Of a stretch of DNA of 64,000 nucleotides, positions 60,901 through 64,000 are shown piece by piece (the stretch's first letter is position 1; every line of letters starts with the position of its first letter). Below the pieces are notes generated by a model, which was given only the letters and a program-made list of their open reading frames with translations, made no database searches and was not told the DNA's origin. Position numbers and translations under genes: made by a program. Source of the DNA: Dastarcus helophoroides (lineage: Eukaryota > Arthropoda > Insecta > Coleoptera > Bothrideridae); contig CM053325.1 of NCBI GenBank assembly GCA_028583605.1, positions 41,033,435 through 41,097,434 on the forward strand. The letters run 5' to 3'.

Positions 60901-63900
60901 GTATAGATGTCATTAAGTCATGGAAAGTAATGTCATGGGAATCACAATTTCACATACAATGGATTTCTGATTAAAAATATGTAAGGTCTTATTAAATCTA
61001 ACAGTAATTATACCATTCGAAAACAAAAGATTCTTATCGAGTAAAGATAAATCTCACGAAAGATGTGCTTTGAAAAATTAAAATCCAATTGTAAGAGAAT
61101 TCTTGACAAATTGATTTATTTTTGACTCACAATTTATGCGATATTAATATTATAAGTATTTAGTGTTCCCCTTTTCTACTAATATACAATTATTAAATAA
61201 AAGGAGGGAAAGAAAATTTGGAAAATTCCTTCTTGATTATCTAGTTTATACAGGTGAATCATAACTCATGGTACCCAAAGCAAGAGTGGATTTTTTGCAT
61301 AAAAATGTAATTTAACTAAATTCATCTTTTATCAAAATTGATATTAACCAAGATGCAGGGTGTTAAGGGTGAAAATAAAAATCCGATTTTTTCGCATTAC
61401 TATTGAACATATTTTGTTATGCACACAAAACTTGGCACAAGAAATGTCTCTTGAGTCTAAAAATATTAATTTTCTAACAGTTTACCAATAGCTGATAGGA
61501 GGTGCCACTTGCGCTGTGTTGGATGATTCTAAATCATCATAATTTTTTTGTGCATCCATGTATATCTATTGTATATAGGTACTCTCCTTTTTTATATTTT
61601 TTTACTTAAAAAAGGTTTACTTTCTGAAAGTTGATATAAGATCAACCGTTTCAAAGGTATTTGCTTTCAAATTTTGCCGTGCCTTGGTTTTAATTTACGT
61701 AGAAATTAGTTTTTAGAAGAAGATGCAAAATAATTATAGTAATAATAATAAAGTAGAAAATTATCCTATGTGCACTTTTTCTGAAAATTGAGTTTTTTTA
61801 ATCATTTGAAGGAAATTCTATGTTTTTTCCTGTTGAAAAATAACGCAGTAATATAATTTTTTTTATTTTTTTTTTTTAATATGATACCTCCTATGTACAT
61901 TCAGTTTAAAAGTGTCGGTGGTGCAATATTCCATGTGATTACTTTATTATTATTATGGGTTAGACCTAGGCAGGATCAATTAATTTCAGATTGTCAGGAT
62001 ATAACTGACATAAATGAAAATAATAAAGAGCAACCTCATAAGAAAAAATGTAAAATTGTAGGCATAAAACAGCAGCCTCATCGAAAAATGAAAGATAGAA
62101 TGGCTAAAATTACTGCCAATGGCTCCTAGTCACTACTGCAGAAGCACCAGTAGCTGCACATATGTGAAATTCACTTTTAGGCCCTTTTCCCACATGTATA
62201 ATGTGTTTAAGGAATGATGTAAACAAAATTCAATAAAAGGTTTCAAGAAGATTCTTTTTGGAAATTTTAAAAGATCAAAATATTCAGATACACTATCCTC
62301 GGCAAGACCAAAGCGACATCTGTTGTGGTTATCCAGTGAAAATAGTTAGTTAAGATGTGTACAAAAAACACATTGAGATGAAAAATGAAGCCAGAGATGC
62401 TAAGAAAATGGTCAAACGTGAAGCTAAGGAAAATTATTTACCAGTGACCATAGACCTTCTGTCCGAAAACCGAGGCTTCCGCGATATACTACAAACAAAA
62501 GTTGCAGCATCATAATTTTACAATTTTTGTTCTAAATAATAAAGATGTAAGGGTGTATATATGACGTGAATCAAACAGTGGCGTGACTTCTAATAATCCC
62601 CTAGTTATGGATGTAACTATCAAAATAGAAACAGAGTATATTTAATTTGGCAACTGAGAAAAATTTAATTATTCGACAGTTATTTCTTGAGAAAAGACAT
62701 ACAATGATAGAATGAAGAATAATACTTTATTCAGCCTCTGAACTCTCCTAGTGATTACGTTAACCAGCTTTCAAAAAAACCACAAAATGTACAAATTCTG
62801 GATAACTTCTTTAAAAATTGTTAAAAATTAATGATTAATATTCAGTGATTGCAACCTAGAAAAAAACAGATGACCCACATGTTACTGACACACGATAAAC
62901 TTATACCGATATGCTGAGGTTTTGACGCAAACTCGTCCAGTGGGCGCAGTTGACGTTAACTGCGAAGCAAACATGCTACTTTTTGAAACATGCGATACAG
63001 AACATTACTGTCATGCTAACATGTCAACATTTTGGCAAATATCTCCGTTATTTATTAACCGATTTTAAAAAACTTGTTTTGTTGCATTTAGCATAAAAAC
63101 ATCTATTAACCAAGGGGTTACTTTGCTATTTGAATTTTTAAAGTTGGGGTTGCTAGCTCTTAGGGGCGAAGGAATAGGGGGTTTAAAAATACATGTTTAA
63201 GTGGCAATTTAGAAATAAAAATCAGCCTCTTTTTATACCTTATATTCATTTTTTTGACGACACTTAACGGTAGAAAAAAAGCGCTAGGCAGATATTCAAG
63301 TATTCACCAAAGTGATAAGATAATTACCCCCGATGAATAACAGGATGTTTGTCATCTTAAGAGCTTCTCATTATCATGAAATGCAATTAGGATGGTCAAA
63401 GGGTGAGTAATTTCGAGCTTCGGATAATTGCAGAAGGCTTTTGTCCTTGGGTCGATTACAACCCGGATATTTACCAGCAACAGTCCAAATTGCATTTCAT
63501 TTCAATATAACTGCAATTGAGATGGACAAAGGACATTCCTTCTAGGAATAGAATTCGTTGAGGTGGTAAATGGATTCTTAATCTCACTCGCTTCCTGATA
63601 AAAGGTTTCGGTGGACAAACAGGAGGAGTCCGGTGTCAGACACAAAATGCCTAGCCTTTCCCGACAGTTTTGCCTAGTGATTTTTAAACCGACAGTAAAA
63701 CAGCAGTGCTACAGACCTTCAGACTAAAAACCCATTTCGATTTTGTTTATTTTTTTACCAAATTTAAGCGGTCCGATATCACTTTAAGCATTTTTTTTTT
63801 GAAATATGTTTGTTAGAGGTTTTATAGAATTTATTCTTTACTTCGGTATGCTGGGTGTACTGTAAACTCGTCCATACACGCACGGGATGTTGTCTGCGAA

Positions 63901-64000
63901 GCAAACAAATGGCACAATATTTCTTCGACAAAAAAATGTCAACATTTACAAATTATAAAAAATGATTCAAATATGAAGTTGCAATCGGTGTTATATTTCC
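60901..64000. other. Gene-poor right flank
   Basis: TATACAGGTGAATCATAACTCA near 61247 resembles a foldback or MITE end. The plus frame 61881-62129 (82 residues) has an LLLLWVRPRQDQ segment and a Lys-rich tail and is unassigned. CAGTGGCGTGACTTC at 62577 looks like a hAT end without a partner. A ~70-bp segment at 62910-62982 recurs in direct orientation at 63846-63912 (AAACTCGTCCA and TGCGAAGCAAAC words), perhaps the two sides of an element that continues past the window. Confidence 0.35.

Overview
This is a 64 kb piece of AT-rich animal nuclear DNA, almost certainly from an insect and plausibly a beetle. The evidence is a single intron-bearing host exon, dense layers of insect-type transposable elements (Dong/R4 non-LTR elements in TAA tracts, mariner, hAT, a gypsy/errantivirus-like element, Penelope-like fragments, R1/Jockey-type fragments), and no bacterial-style gene packing. 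The only host coding sequence I can name is the last exon of a gamma-glutamyl hydrolase (minus strand, 57499-57989). Nearly every other ORF lies in a decayed mobile element or is a chance frame.

Layout. 1-8.8 kb: dispersed repeats, several large inverted repeats, a MULE-like transposase remnant, a hammerhead-ribozyme-like motif (7261-7303, minus), and two solo LTRs with perfect 4-bp target duplications. 8.8-15.1 kb: mostly featureless AT-rich DNA, one foldback remnant and a third solo LTR of the same family (minus strand). 15.1-26.0 kb: three divergent Dong/R4-clade elements head to tail, each bounded by (TAA)n tracts; all are broken, and the middle one carries a 0.6 kb repeat inserted in its reverse transcriptase. 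26-36 kb: a second hammerhead-like copy, a DD41D-type Tc1/mariner-superfamily element with ~300-bp inverted ends, a GC-rich hairpin and a 1.5-kb foldback element. 36.9-44.5 kb: an R1/Jockey-type fragment, then a gypsy/errantivirus-like provirus on the minus strand (two LTRs, pol, env with a membrane anchor) interrupted by a foldback element, Penelope-like fragments and a mariner element with exact ends. 44.5-57.2 kb: further dispersed repeats, a second fragment related to the gypsy-like element split by a hAT element with an 8-bp target duplication, and a second R1/Jockey-type fragment. 57.5-64 kb: the hydrolase exon and gene-poor repeat DNA.

The genes do not form a pathway. The window is best read as a stratigraphy of insertions. 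The relative order can be read directly: Dong elements reused the TAA tracts that flank one another; the 0.6 kb repeat came after Dong element 2; mariner, foldback and Penelope pieces lie inside the gypsy-like provirus; the hAT element lies inside the second gypsy-like fragment. All alignments here were made by eye; no database search was run.
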